A stretch of DNA of 64,000 bases, taken from NCBI GenBank assembly GCA_963763095.1, contig CAVXNR010000028.1, forward strand, positions 1-64,000, in the 5' to 3' direction. The translations under genes and the position numbers were made by a program. Below the pieces are notes generated by a model. It made no database searches. It worked only from the letters and a program-made list of their open reading frames with translations, and was not told the DNA's origin. Below, piece after piece: positions 18,158-29,800 of this stretch. Source of the DNA: CAVUCH01 sp963763095. GTDB lineage: Bacteria > Acidobacteriota > Vicinamibacteria > Vicinamibacterales > JAENWD01. Each line of letters starts with the position of its first letter. Within the stretch, counting starts at the first letter, position 1.

Positions 18158-19156
18158 CTAAGCCGCCCTCTCCTTCTCCAGGCGCTTCCGCAGGAACTTC
18201 AACACCGACAGTTCATCCGGCTTGAGGTCGTCTGCTTCGGCGATTGCTGCGTTCGCACGCTGCTCCAGGGTGTCGAGCAGCGAGCGATCGAGATACGCAT
18301 CGATGATCGCCGGGTGGATGTAGCACTTGCGGCACACCGACTTGGTGTTGCCCAGCAGGCCGGCCACGGCCTCGATCGCCTGCAGCAGGTTCTTTTTGGC
18401 CTCGGTCGCGGTCTCTGAAGGCAGCTCGCGCAGGGCTCGCGCGGCGAGCACCGTCCCCGACCACGTGCGGAAGTCCTTCGCGGTGAAGTCCTCGCCCGTG
18501 ATCTCTCGCAGGTACGCGTTCACGTCCGACGAGTCGATTACCTGCCGGGCGCCGGTCTCATCGACGTACTGAAACAGCTCGAACCCGGGTAGGTCGCGGC
18601 ACCGCTTGACGATGGAGGCGAGCTTGCGGTTGCGCAGATCGATCGTATGCGACTTGCCGCTCTTCCCGCGGAACTCGAAGCGGACGGTGGAGCCATTGAC
18701 CGCGACGTGGCGGTCACGCATGGTGGTCAGGCCGAACGACTTGTTCTGCTTCGCGTACTCGTCGTTGCCGACACGAATGAGCGTCTTCTCGAGCAGCTGC
18801 ACGACGGTGGCGAGCACCTTTTCCCGCGGCAGCCCCGGCAGGGCGAGGTCGCGATCCGTCCGGGCGCGAATTTTCGGGAGGGCCTCGCCGAATGCGATCA
18901 TGCGGTCGTACTTGGTCTCGTCGCGCACCTCGCGCCACCGTGTGTGGTAGCGGTACTGTTTCCGCCCCTTGGCATCGCGACCGGTGGCCTGCACGTGGCC
19001 CTTGGGCGAGGGGCAGATCCAGACGTCGGTCCACGCCGGCGGAATCGCCAGCTTCCGGATGCGTATCAGCATCTCCTCGTCGGTCAGCGTCGTCCCGTCT
19101 GCCGACTTGAACACCCAGCCGAGCGATCCCATCTCCCGGCGGATGCCCGGGGACAA
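18158..19156 (-). CDS. DNA topoisomerase IB (poxvirus-type); N-terminus probably extends upstream
   Basis: A eukaryotic/poxvirus-type topoisomerase IB that relaxes supercoils through a 3'-phosphotyrosine. The N-terminal domain has IPPAWTDVWICPSPKGHVQATGRDAKGRKQYRYH with an interspersed basic patch. The catalytic domain has RVGNDEYAKQNKSFGLTT with its Arg, FRGKSGK with its Lys, and TAKDFRTWSGT. KKCYIHP-like text (CRKCYIHPAIIDAYLD) carries the active Tyr. The listed TTG start is formal. Conserved family residues (AESARAAGLRYVSD) continue in frame upstream, and an ATG at 19247 lies one base out of frame, so a frameshift near the AAA at 19224 is likely. Confidence 0.88.
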   Translation of the reverse strand: MSPGIRREMGSLGWVFKSADGTTLTDEEMLIRIRKLAIPPAWTDVWICPSPKGHVQATGRDAKGRKQYRYHTRWREVRDETKYDRMIAFGEALPKIRARTDRDLALPGLPREKVLATVVQLLEKTLIRVGNDEYAKQNKSFGLTTMRDRHVAVNGSTVRFEFRGKSGKSHTIDLRNRKLASIVKRCRDLPGFELFQYVDETGARQVIDSSDVNAYLREITGEDFTAKDFRTWSGTVLAARALRELPSETATEAKKNLLQAIEAVAGLLGNTKSVCRKCYIHPAIIDAYLDRSLLDTLEQRANAAIAEADDLKPDELSVLKFLRKRLEKERAA

Positions 19157-19335
19157 GTCGGAGACATACCGAAGCCCTGCCGCCCGTGCCGACTCGGCCG
19201 GATCGGCGGGGTCGGTCTGTGGCTTTGCGGCGGGTACGACTGGCCATATGGCGGCTCGTCCAGCAGGCTCCGTGCCAACGTGAGGATCGAGCCGCCCATC
19301 CGGGCGGTCCGTTCCCGGCCATCAGACAACACGCA

Positions 19336-19361
19336 GGGACCCGGCCCTCCAGCCGGGTCCC
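19336..19361 (-). terminator. Strong hairpin downstream of the BON-domain gene
   Basis: A perfect 10-bp stem, GGGACCCGGC / GCCGGGTCCC, with a 6-nt loop, 22 bp past the BON gene stop. On the minus strand it is followed by TGCGTGTTGT, only mildly U-rich, so it is an imperfect intrinsic terminator or transcript-end stabiliser. Confidence 0.6.
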
Positions 19362-19383
19362 ATGCGTATCGCACGCACCTGCG

Positions 19384-19902
19384 TTAGTTACTTGCGTCGA
19401 TCTCGAGGCCGTTGGCGAAGTCCTTCACGCCAGGGGCGCTCTTGACCAGCTCACCCACCCGATTCTTCTCGGCGGCCGATTTCACCTTGCCCTTGACGGT
19501 CACCACACCGTTGTTCACGTCGAAATCAATGTTGCGGTCTTTCAGGGTTGCGTCGCGGTCAACCATCTCGGACAGGCGATCGCGAATCTGGCCGTCAAAG
19601 TTATCGGCAGTGGACTCGTTCATGTCCTCCACCGTGAGCTCGTTGAGAACCTTCCCGCTGGTGCCTACCGCAGCTGCAGCTACTTGTTCGGCGCGCTGCC
19701 GCTCAGCGGTGGAATCGACCGACCCCTTCAGGTGGACGACGTTCTCTTTCTTGTCCCAATCGACATTCACGTCATCGATGTTCGCCTGCTTGAGCGAGTC
19801 CTGCACCTGTTCTTTGACGTCCGGGCCGCGATTGCACGCGTAACTCATCGGCACGCCGACGAGCAGGATCGACATCGCGGCCGCCTGAAATGTCCTTCTC
19901 AT
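19384..19902 (-). CDS. BON-domain periplasmic protein (two BON domains)
   Basis: A 172-residue exported protein with a signal segment (FQAAAMSILLVGVPMSYA) ending at Cys-23 (ACNRG), possibly lipid-modified. Two BON domains follow. The first, about 30-95, has VKEQVQDSLKQANI, VNVDWDKKENVVHLKGSV and AERQRAEQVA. The second, about 100-170, has IRDRLSEMVDRDATL, IDFDVNNGVVTVKGKV and GVKDFANGLEI. BON domains, as in OsmY, bind phospholipid or the periplasmic face of membranes and are often stress-induced. The ATG at 19902 has a good AGGAGG. It directly follows a lipoprotein gene on the same strand. Confidence 0.88.
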   Translation of the reverse strand: MRRTFQAAAMSILLVGVPMSYACNRGPDVKEQVQDSLKQANIDDVNVDWDKKENVVHLKGSVDSTAERQRAEQVAAAAVGTSGKVLNELTVEDMNESTADNFDGQIRDRLSEMVDRDATLKDRNIDFDVNNGVVTVKGKVKSAAEKNRVGELVKSAPGVKDFANGLEIDASN

Positions 19903-19904
19903 TG

Positions 19905-20412
19905 CTTACCTCCTGCGGCTGGGGCCGCCATAGGTAAGAGAGCAAGAGCGGGGCCGTTAGCGGGTCCTTACGGCCCCAAACGACCTTGGGATCGCCGATC
20001 TTACGACCGTCATAATAGATGAAGTAATTGGCATAGACCTTGTCCGGCTGGCCACGATCAACCGCCACATACCCGATCTTTCCGCGATTGTGCTTTCGGG
20101 TGGTCCGCGCTGCCGCAGTCTTCGGATCCAACCACTTGCGCGGAGTGCCCTGCTGGTACTGAAACACGAGTTGCGTCTCGGCTTCATCCTCAGACTGGTT
20201 GCAATTGTCGGTGATATCCCACCGCACGACGGGGCGGTTCTTCCTAGCCGTAATGTCCTCTGGGTTCACGTACGGTTTGCACGTCTGCCCATCGAGCCTC
20301 AGCTCAATGCTCACAACGTTATCCGTCGCGCTGTCCCCCTGCCCTGGAATGGGGCACACCCGCCGAGCACAACCACCAGGAGGAATCCCGTGAACGCAGC
20401 CATCGATTTCAT
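19905..20412 (-). pseudogene. Putative lipoprotein of unknown function, frameshift after the lipobox
   Basis: An ATG at 20412 with GGAG six bases upstream opens a classic lipoprotein signal, MKSMAAFTGFLLVVVLGGC, but that frame is lost right after the Cys. One base away, the frame continues as CPIPGQGDSATDNVVSIELR with a well-formed soluble domain (CKPYVNPEDITA, VVRWDITDNCNQSEDE, YVNYFIYYDGRKIGDPKVVW-like). A single-base break near 20350 therefore explains both. The open frame would continue to 19772 inside the BON gene, which is improbable, so a second break near 19960 may hide the real stop. The downstream boundary given is approximate. I recognise no family. Confidence 0.55.
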
Positions 20413-20458
20413 GTCGTCTCCAGTCCTGCCCGCCGACCGCGTCTCCACGGCAGCACGC

Positions 20459-23012
<2,554 letters not shown>

Positions 23013-23287
23013 TGTGTGCGGTGGCAACGAGTCTCCTCCCAGCCGACGGGCGCCTGAGCATAGCTGCGCAGTTCCCGGGGGTCAACGCCGCACCACCCTG
23101 CGGCTGGCCGGCGTGAGCCACAGAGCGACAGCGCCACGGCTCCGAGCACGGGCCTCGGCTATGCTTGAGGCCAGGAAGACGGCGCGCGCAAAACCCGCGT
23201 CGGCAAACACGCGCAGGAGCAGGTCGGTGTGGCTGGCGAGATGAAATCAGGGGGAGTGCCGCCCGCCGACACGGGCCCGATTAACGT

Positions 23288-23430
23288 CAGCAGGGCTGAA
23301 GCCCTGCCCCACAGCTAAATGCTCGCTGACGGATGCCTCACATCGCAGATGCTCGCCGACTGAAACCCTGCCCCACATCCAAATGCTCGCTGACTGAAGC
23401 CCTGCCCCACATCCCGAATGCTCGCTGACC
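23288..23430. repeat. Tandem array of family A hairpin half plus AATGCTCGCTGAC spacer
   Basis: Four degenerate units of about 34-36 bp. Three carry CTGAA(G/A)CCCTGCCCCACA followed by a few bases and AATGCTCGCTGAC; one (about 23330) keeps only the second half. The first unit keeps the full hairpin CAGGGCTGAAGCCCTG. The array lies in the 450-bp gap between the kinase and NDH-2 genes, where I see no gene. Confidence 0.8.
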
Positions 23431-23464
23431 TCTTGACCTCTCTGTGGAAGAACAGCCCGAACAT

Positions 23465-24742
23465 TCACCTGGCCGGGGGCGGCGGCACCAGGCCCGCCTC
23501 GCGCCCGGTAATCAACCGCACGCTCCGCTGATACGAGATGTACACGCCCGCCCACTGGATGAGCACCAGGACGCGATTGCGGAACCCGACCAGGTTCATG
23601 ATGTGTACGAACAGCCAGACCAGCCACCCGACCAATCCGGACAGGTGGAGGCGTCCGAGCTTTGCAATCGCGGCGCCGCGGCCGATGGTGGCCATCGTTC
23701 CTGGGTCGCGATAGACGAACGGCTGCATCGGCTGCCCCTGGATGCGCCGCACGATGTTTCGTGCGGCGTGCCGCGCCTGCTGCTGCGCAACCGGGGCGAC
23801 ACCGGGGAGCGGCTGCCCGTCGGCACCTTTGAAGAGCGCAAGATCGCCGATCACGTACAGCTCAGGGTGACCGGCCAGATGGAGCTCCGGCTCGACCGCC
23901 ACACGGCCTACGCGGTCGAGCGGAACGCCGAGCGACCGGGCCAGCGGCGATGCCGCAACGCCCGCGGCCCAGATCACCGTGCCCGCCTCGAGCCGGCGTT
24001 CACCCATCGCCACGCCGCTCCTGTCCACCGAGGTGACGAACGTGTTCTCCCACACCTCCACCCGCAGCCGCTCGAGCGACCGCCGCGCCGCGTTGCGGAG
24101 ATCCTCCGGGAAGGTCGAGAGGATGCTCGGTCCCCCCTCGATCAGCACGACACGCGACTGCTCCGTCGAAATCGACCGGAACTCGTGGGCGAGCGTGTGA
24201 CGCGCGATTTCGGCGATGGCGCCGGCCATCTCGACACCGGTAGGCCCGCCGCCAATGACTGCGAACGTCAGGAGCCGACGCCGGAGATCCCGGTCCTCCT
24301 CACGCTCCGCAATCTCGTACGCCAGCAGCATCCGCCGCCGGATCTCCAGGGCATCGTCCAGCGACTTGAGCCCGGGCGCGACGGCTTCCCACTCGGGGTG
24401 GCCGAAATACGCGTGGGTCGCCCCTGTGGCCACGATGAGATAGTCGTACGTGATCGAGCCGTCGTTGAGCGTGACCGTCCGGGTCGCCGGATCGATGGCG
24501 ATGGCGGCGGCGAGCAACACCCGCACGTTCTGCTGCCGGCGGAGAATCCACCGGATCGGGGCGGCGATGTTGCCGGGCGACAGTCCTGCCGTCGCCACCT
24601 GATAGAGCAGCGGTTGAAACAGGTGGTGATTGCGGCGGTCGAGCAGGGTGATGCGGACCGGCGCGCGCTTCAGGGCCTGAGCGGCGGCGAGGCCGCCGAA
24701 CCCTCCGCCAATGATCACGACATGAGGGGCTTCTTCAGGCAT
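23465..24742 (-). CDS. NADH dehydrogenase type 2 (NDH-2)
   Basis: A single-subunit, non-proton-pumping NADH:quinone oxidoreductase on the cytoplasmic face of the membrane. The N-terminal FAD-binding VVIIGGGFGGLAAAQAL is followed by RNHHLFQPLLYQVATAGLSPGNIA and YDYLIVATGATHAYFG. The NADH-binding Rossmann motif is FAVIGGGPTGVEMAGAIAE at mid-protein, with VIWAAGVAAS and YVIGDLA. A C-terminal hydrophobic anchor runs LVGWLVWLFVHIMNLVGF. The start at 24742 (MPEEAPHV) is chosen because the upstream open frame would run into the divergent molybdoenzyme gene. The length of 425 residues is standard. The two genes share a divergent promoter region of about 58 bp. Confidence 0.93.
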   Translation of the reverse strand: MPEEAPHVVIIGGGFGGLAAAQALKRAPVRITLLDRRNHHLFQPLLYQVATAGLSPGNIAAPIRWILRRQQNVRVLLAAAIAIDPATRTVTLNDGSITYDYLIVATGATHAYFGHPEWEAVAPGLKSLDDALEIRRRMLLAYEIAEREEDRDLRRRLLTFAVIGGGPTGVEMAGAIAEIARHTLAHEFRSISTEQSRVVLIEGGPSILSTFPEDLRNAARRSLERLRVEVWENTFVTSVDRSGVAMGERRLEAGTVIWAAGVAASPLARSLGVPLDRVGRVAVEPELHLAGHPELYVIGDLALFKGADGQPLPGVAPVAQQQARHAARNIVRRIQGQPMQPFVYRDPGTMATIGRGAAIAKLGRLHLSGLVGWLVWLFVHIMNLVGFRNRVLVLIQWAGVYISYQRSVRLITGREAGLVPPPPAR

Positions 24743-24800
24743 ATGCGTCACATCGCTGTGGAAGTCGAGTGCGTTCGGACCGGTAGTGTACACTTCGCAA

Positions 24801-26825
24801 ATGTCCGAAACTGAAGCGCTCGGGCGCGACCCGCGCGCCGCGGTGTTGACCGCCTGTCCGCTCGACTGCCCCGACTCGTGCACGCTGTCGGTCACGGTCA
24901 GGGACGGGCGCGTCATCGACATCGACGGCGGCCACGACAACCCTGTCACGCACGGCTACATCTGCGCCAAGGTGCGACGGTTCGCCGACCGCATGTACGG
25001 CGATGCGCGCCTGCGCTACCCGATGGTGCGTACGGGCCCGAAGGAGCACCCGACGTTCGCGCGCGTCGAATGGGACGAGGCGCTCGAGCTGATCGTCTCG
25101 CGGATGACGGCTGTCCGGACAGAGTGGGGCGCCGAGGCCATCCTGCCGTTCTGTTATGGCGGATCGAACGGCATGCTCACGCACGACGGCCTGGACGCGC
25201 TGTTCTTCAGACGGCTCGGCGCCTCGCGGCTGGCGCGCACCGTGTGCGCTGCGCCGACGGGTGCGGCCAACCTCGCGTTGTACGGCAAGATGCCGTCGGT
25301 CACCTATCAGGACTACCCGCATGCCCGCCTGATCGTGCTCTGGGGCATGAACCCCTCGGTGTCCGGCATTCACGCGATCCCGTACCTGCGCGAAGCCCGT
25401 GACAACGGCGCCCGCATCGTCGTGGTCGATCCGCGCACCACGCCTGTCGCCAGGACGGCGGACCTGCATCTTGCGGTGAGACCGGGCACGGACGTCGCGG
25501 TGGCGCTTGCGATTCATCGCTTCCTCTTCGAGGAGGGGTTTGCGGACACGGCGTTTCTCGCCGCTCACGCGCACGGAGCGGACGAACTCCGCGAGCGCGC
25601 CGCCGAGTGGACCTTCGAGCGCGCGGCCGATGTATCGGGCATCGACGCGGCAGCGATCGCGGAACTGGCGCGGTGGTACGCGACGACGTCTCCCGCGTTG
25701 ATCCGCTGCGGGTGGGGTCTCGAGCGGAACCGGAACGGCGGCAACGCCGCGCTCGCGGTGCTCGCACTGCCCACGGTCGGTGGAAAGTTCGGCGTGCGAG
25801 GCGGCGGCTACGCGATGAGCAACTCCGCCTCCTGGGGGATCACGCGCCCCTGGCTGACGGAGCCCGAGCCCGACACACGCCTCGTGAACATGAACCACCT
25901 CGGGCGCGTCCTCACCGAGCCGGTGGATCCGCCGGTGAAGATGCTGTTCGTCTACAACTGCAATCCGGCCGTGACCATACCGGACCAGCAACGCGTGCTG
26001 AAAGGCCTGCAGCGCGACGACCTGTTCACGGTCGTCTTCGAGCAGGTGTTCACGGACAGCTGCCTGTATGCCGATGTCGTGCTACCCGCAACGACGTTCC
26101 TGGAAGGCTATGACGTTGCGCGAGCCTACGGCCCGTTGTCGATGCAGCTTGGCCGCCCTGTGGTCGATCCGATCGGCGAGGCACGGTCGAACGCCGATGT
26201 CTTCGGCGAGCTGTCGGCCCGCATGGGGCTTCTGCGGGACGGCGAGCCCAGCGGAGAGCTCGATCTGCTGGTGCGCGTGCTCGGCGACCTCCCGCCAGGC
26301 ATCGGAGGCCGGTTCCAGGAGGGCCGCCCGGCGGAGGAGCCCTGGAACGGCGTGCCCGTGCAGTTCGTGGACGTGTTCCCTCAAACCTCCGACGGCAAGG
26401 TGCACCTGTTCCCGGACGCGCTGGAACGCGAGGCGCCGCTCGGGCTGTACCGGTATCAGCCGGATCCCGCCACTCTGACGTACCCGCTGGCGCTCATTTC
26501 GCCTGCGAGCGACCGCACCGTCAGCTCGACGCTCGGCGAGCTGCCACGACCTGCAGTGAAGCTGCTCATGCACCCGTCGGATGCGGCCTCGCGGGGGCTC
26601 GACGATGGCGACGACGTGCGTGTCTTCAACGAACTGGGCGAGGTCCGCTGCGGCTTGCAGCTCGGTGCATGGGTGCGTCCGGGCGTGGTGTCGCTGCCGA
26701 AGGGCCTCTGGCGGAAGAGCACCGCGAACAGCAACACCGCAACGACCCTTGCGCCCGACACGTTGACCGACCTCGCGGGTGGGGCCTGCTTCAACGATGC
26801 GCGCGTGCAGGTGGCCAAGGTGTAG
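24801..26825 (+). CDS. Molybdopterin oxidoreductase (formate dehydrogenase/BisC-like)
   Basis: A molybdopterin-bis-guanine-dinucleotide oxidoreductase of the DMSO-reductase superfamily, 674 residues from the ATG at 24801. The N-terminal [4Fe-4S] motif is CPLDCPDSC...GYICAK. The core shows RVEWDEALELIVSRM, FCYGGSNGML, ILWGMNPSVSGIH-like text (IVLWGMNPSVSGIH), VVDPRTTPVARTADLHL and FVYNCNPAVTIPDQ. The C-terminal pterin-binding barrel has LMHPSDAASRGLDDGDDVRVFNELGEV. There is no twin-arginine signal, so it is cytoplasmic. The metal-ligand residue is not obvious, and the substrate remains open. It is divergent from NDH-2 and convergent with TamB. Confidence 0.87.
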   Translation: MSETEALGRDPRAAVLTACPLDCPDSCTLSVTVRDGRVIDIDGGHDNPVTHGYICAKVRRFADRMYGDARLRYPMVRTGPKEHPTFARVEWDEALELIVSRMTAVRTEWGAEAILPFCYGGSNGMLTHDGLDALFFRRLGASRLARTVCAAPTGAANLALYGKMPSVTYQDYPHARLIVLWGMNPSVSGIHAIPYLREARDNGARIVVVDPRTTPVARTADLHLAVRPGTDVAVALAIHRFLFEEGFADTAFLAAHAHGADELRERAAEWTFERAADVSGIDAAAIAELARWYATTSPALIRCGWGLERNRNGGNAALAVLALPTVGGKFGVRGGGYAMSNSASWGITRPWLTEPEPDTRLVNMNHLGRVLTEPVDPPVKMLFVYNCNPAVTIPDQQRVLKGLQRDDLFTVVFEQVFTDSCLYADVVLPATTFLEGYDVARAYGPLSMQLGRPVVDPIGEARSNADVFGELSARMGLLRDGEPSGELDLLVRVLGDLPPGIGGRFQEGRPAEEPWNGVPVQFVDVFPQTSDGKVHLFPDALEREAPLGLYRYQPDPATLTYPLALISPASDRTVSSTLGELPRPAVKLLMHPSDAASRGLDDGDDVRVFNELGEVRCGLQLGAWVRPGVVSLPKGLWRKSTANSNTATTLAPDTLTDLAGGACFNDARVQVAKV

Positions 26826-29800
26826 TCCGGCCGGGACTGAAGTCCCGGCCCCACATCCCGAATCGCCCGCAACGCCCGCCGCCCGCCGCCTGCCGCCCGC
26901 TGTGGACCTGCCGCCTGCCGCGAGTCAGTACCGAGTAATAGAAGATCAGATCGACGCCGCCCTGTTCGACGCGCTGCGTGAGGTTGCGTTGTGCACCGCC
27001 GCCCTCGGCCACGGAGGTCTGGAGGCGCAGGTACTCAGCGAGCTGGTACTCCAGGATGAACTCGCTGACGGATTGCGACCCGAACGCCTGGCGGAACCTG
27101 AAGAACAGGCGCTCGCCGACCTGCTCGCCGAGGGTGACCGACGGACCGTACCCCTCTTCGGATGAAGTTTGAATTTCGAACACGTCGAGCTCGAGGGCAC
27201 CGCCGATGGACCTGGCGAGCGACGACGCGACGAACCCGGCGGCGAGCGCGCCGGCGCGCTGTGCCAGCGAAACCTGCTGGTCTTCGCCGAGCGCATTCGC
27301 GGGCTGGTTGAAGATGATCAGCGACAGGATGTCGGCCTCGTCGAGCGGCGGCCGGCTCGTCAGCGTCAGCTCGGGTTTACGCGCCGTGCCGCGCACGTGC
27401 ACTTGCGCCTCGACGCCCGAGATCAGCCGCTGTGCCTCGATGTCGAGCGTCGGGTTGATCTCCGGCGACCCTGAGAACTGGATCCGGCCGTCGCGCTGGA
27501 TATCGAACCGGCGGCCCTGGAAGTCGTACGTGCCGCGCACCGTGTTGACGGTGCCGATCAACCGGACCTTGTCTCCCGCCTTCTTGGTCGCCCGCACGTC
27601 GCCGCCGATGGTGACGTTGACGTCGCCGAGCCCGATCGGCGATGCGCCCGAGGGATTGAGATCCGTGCCCTTGACCACGACGTTGTTGGGCATCGAGAGC
27701 CGGACGTCGAGGGTCAGCGCGTCGAAGACGCTGGGAGCAGGCGCCGGCTCCTCCTGGCCCGCCTTTGCCTGTGCCTGCGTAGCGGAGCCGGCGCTGGCTT
27801 CAGGAGCCGCCGATGGGGCGGCGGTGGCCGCGCCCGGGGCCGCGGGCGCTTCCGTGGGAGGCGGAACGGTGCCCCCTGCAGCACCGGACGGCGGCACCGC
27901 TCCGGGCGCCTTCGACTCGAGCTTCGTCTGCTCCACCGCGTACGCATTGCTCGTGGTCATCGCGAGCACCCGGCCCACGTCGATGGTGCCTGTGTGCACG
28001 GCCAGCGTGCCTTCGACGCGGGGCTGCCGGAGCTCGCCCGTGACTCGCACGTCCGTATTGAGCTTGATGTCGGCGAGCTGGTTGTCGATGATCTCGAACT
28101 GATCGGACTGGATCGCGATCTGCACGCCGCCGATCTGCCGCCGGTGCACGGCGAGCTCGCCAGACACGCGCAGCGTGTGCTGGTGTTCGTCGAGCAGCCT
28201 GAACTCCTGAATCTGGACGCGATCGGGGGCCAGCGTGATCCGCGTGTCGAAGCCGGTGTATCCGCTCTTCGTCAGCTCGGCAACGGTGAAGGCGCCATTG
28301 CGGATGTCGATCGCCCCGCTCAAGTGCGGGTCCCCTGGTGATCCCGTCACCCGCACGTCGGCCTGGAGCGTGCCGCTCACCTTGGAGACCTGCGGCACGA
28401 AGGCAGAGATCAACCCGAGGCTGAGCGTGCTGCTCTTCACCGAGATATCCAGCTCCTCGCCTGACGGCGCCGCCAGGTGCTCGTCGGCCGTGTGGGCGGC
28501 GGTCGCCGCCGGATCCGGTGCTTTGAAGAACGCGGCCGGCACGAAGCCCTTCGCCGCGATCCACGCTTCCGGCGTCTGGGAGAGCCTCGTGTCCAGACGC
28601 ACTCCGTCGACGGCGTACACGACCGTGCCCTCGAACGACTGGTATCTGAAGTCGCGGAAGGAGCCGTTCGTGATCGAGAACGTCGCATCGGCGCGCGGTG
28701 CCTCGCGTGTGCCCATCACGGTGGCGGTTGCGCTCAGGGTGCCGCCGACCTGCTGCTGCCCGAGCATGAGCGCATTCACGCTCGCGACGTCCACCGCCTC
28801 CGCCCGAACCGTCAATGTGTCCCCGGGCCCGCCGAACGCCCCATCAACGGCGAGGCGCTGCGCCCCGCTGACCAGCCGCATGTCCTTGACCGCTATGCGA
28901 TCGCCGCCATACTGGATAGCGGCCTCACTGCCGGGCTCCGTGCGCCATTCGACACCCGCAGTCGCCACGGCCAGCTCCCGCAGGTGCACCTCCTGGTGGT
29001 CGGGGTGCAACACCACATCTCCGCTGGCGGCCAAAGTCCGCTTCTGCTCGGTAATCTTTGCGTCGAATCCCAGCGTCTGGTCCTTCCACGTGGTGCGTGC
29101 GGTCGCTTCGGGGATATCGCGGCCCGCCACCTGCAACAGCGTCGCCGTCGTGTCCGCACTGACCTCCGCCCGGGCCGGCTGCAGGTCGGGGATGCGGACG
29201 TCGTAGGTTGTCTTCGCCGCAGTCACGCTGGTGGTGCCGTACCGCAGGTTGCTGACCGAGCCCGTGCCCTTCGTCTGGAGCGATTGCTCGTTGCCCGTCA
29301 GCCGTCCTTCGGCCGTGAGGCTCCCCGACACCTCGGTATTGAGCATGCGGCCGACGGTCTCGAGGTTCATCACGCTGGCGCTGGTACTCGAGATCGCTGG
29401 CGCCGTCCGCGCGCAGATCGAGGTGCCCTTTCGCGTTCACGTCGAGATCGGGCCCGGTGATAGACAGCGACCGGATATCGCCCTGTCCGTCGGCGAACTG
29501 CCCATCGACGGCTGCGCGCGCGATGGCAATCTCGCCGACGCGGCTCTCGGCGAGCGACACCGTCCCAGCGGCGCGAATCCCCATGGGATCGATCGGGCCC
29601 GCGAGGCTTGGAAGCGTGGCGTCGATGTTCAACGAGCCCGACAGGTTGCCCGCCAACTCGGGGCGTCCGGCAGGGACGGCCGGATCAAAACCGCTGAACT
29701 CGCCCTCCGCCTTCACCGTCAGGCCCACGTTGGCGAGACGGGTGTCGAAGACCAGCCGCGGCACCTGGCCTCCGAAGAGCGCGGAATCGACCAGCGTGCC

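Noticed and set aside
23288..23430. CRISPR-like array
   Set aside because: Units are only 34-36 bp in total with a near-constant 'spacer', degenerate repeats and no cas genes; it is a tandem of the dispersed hairpin element.
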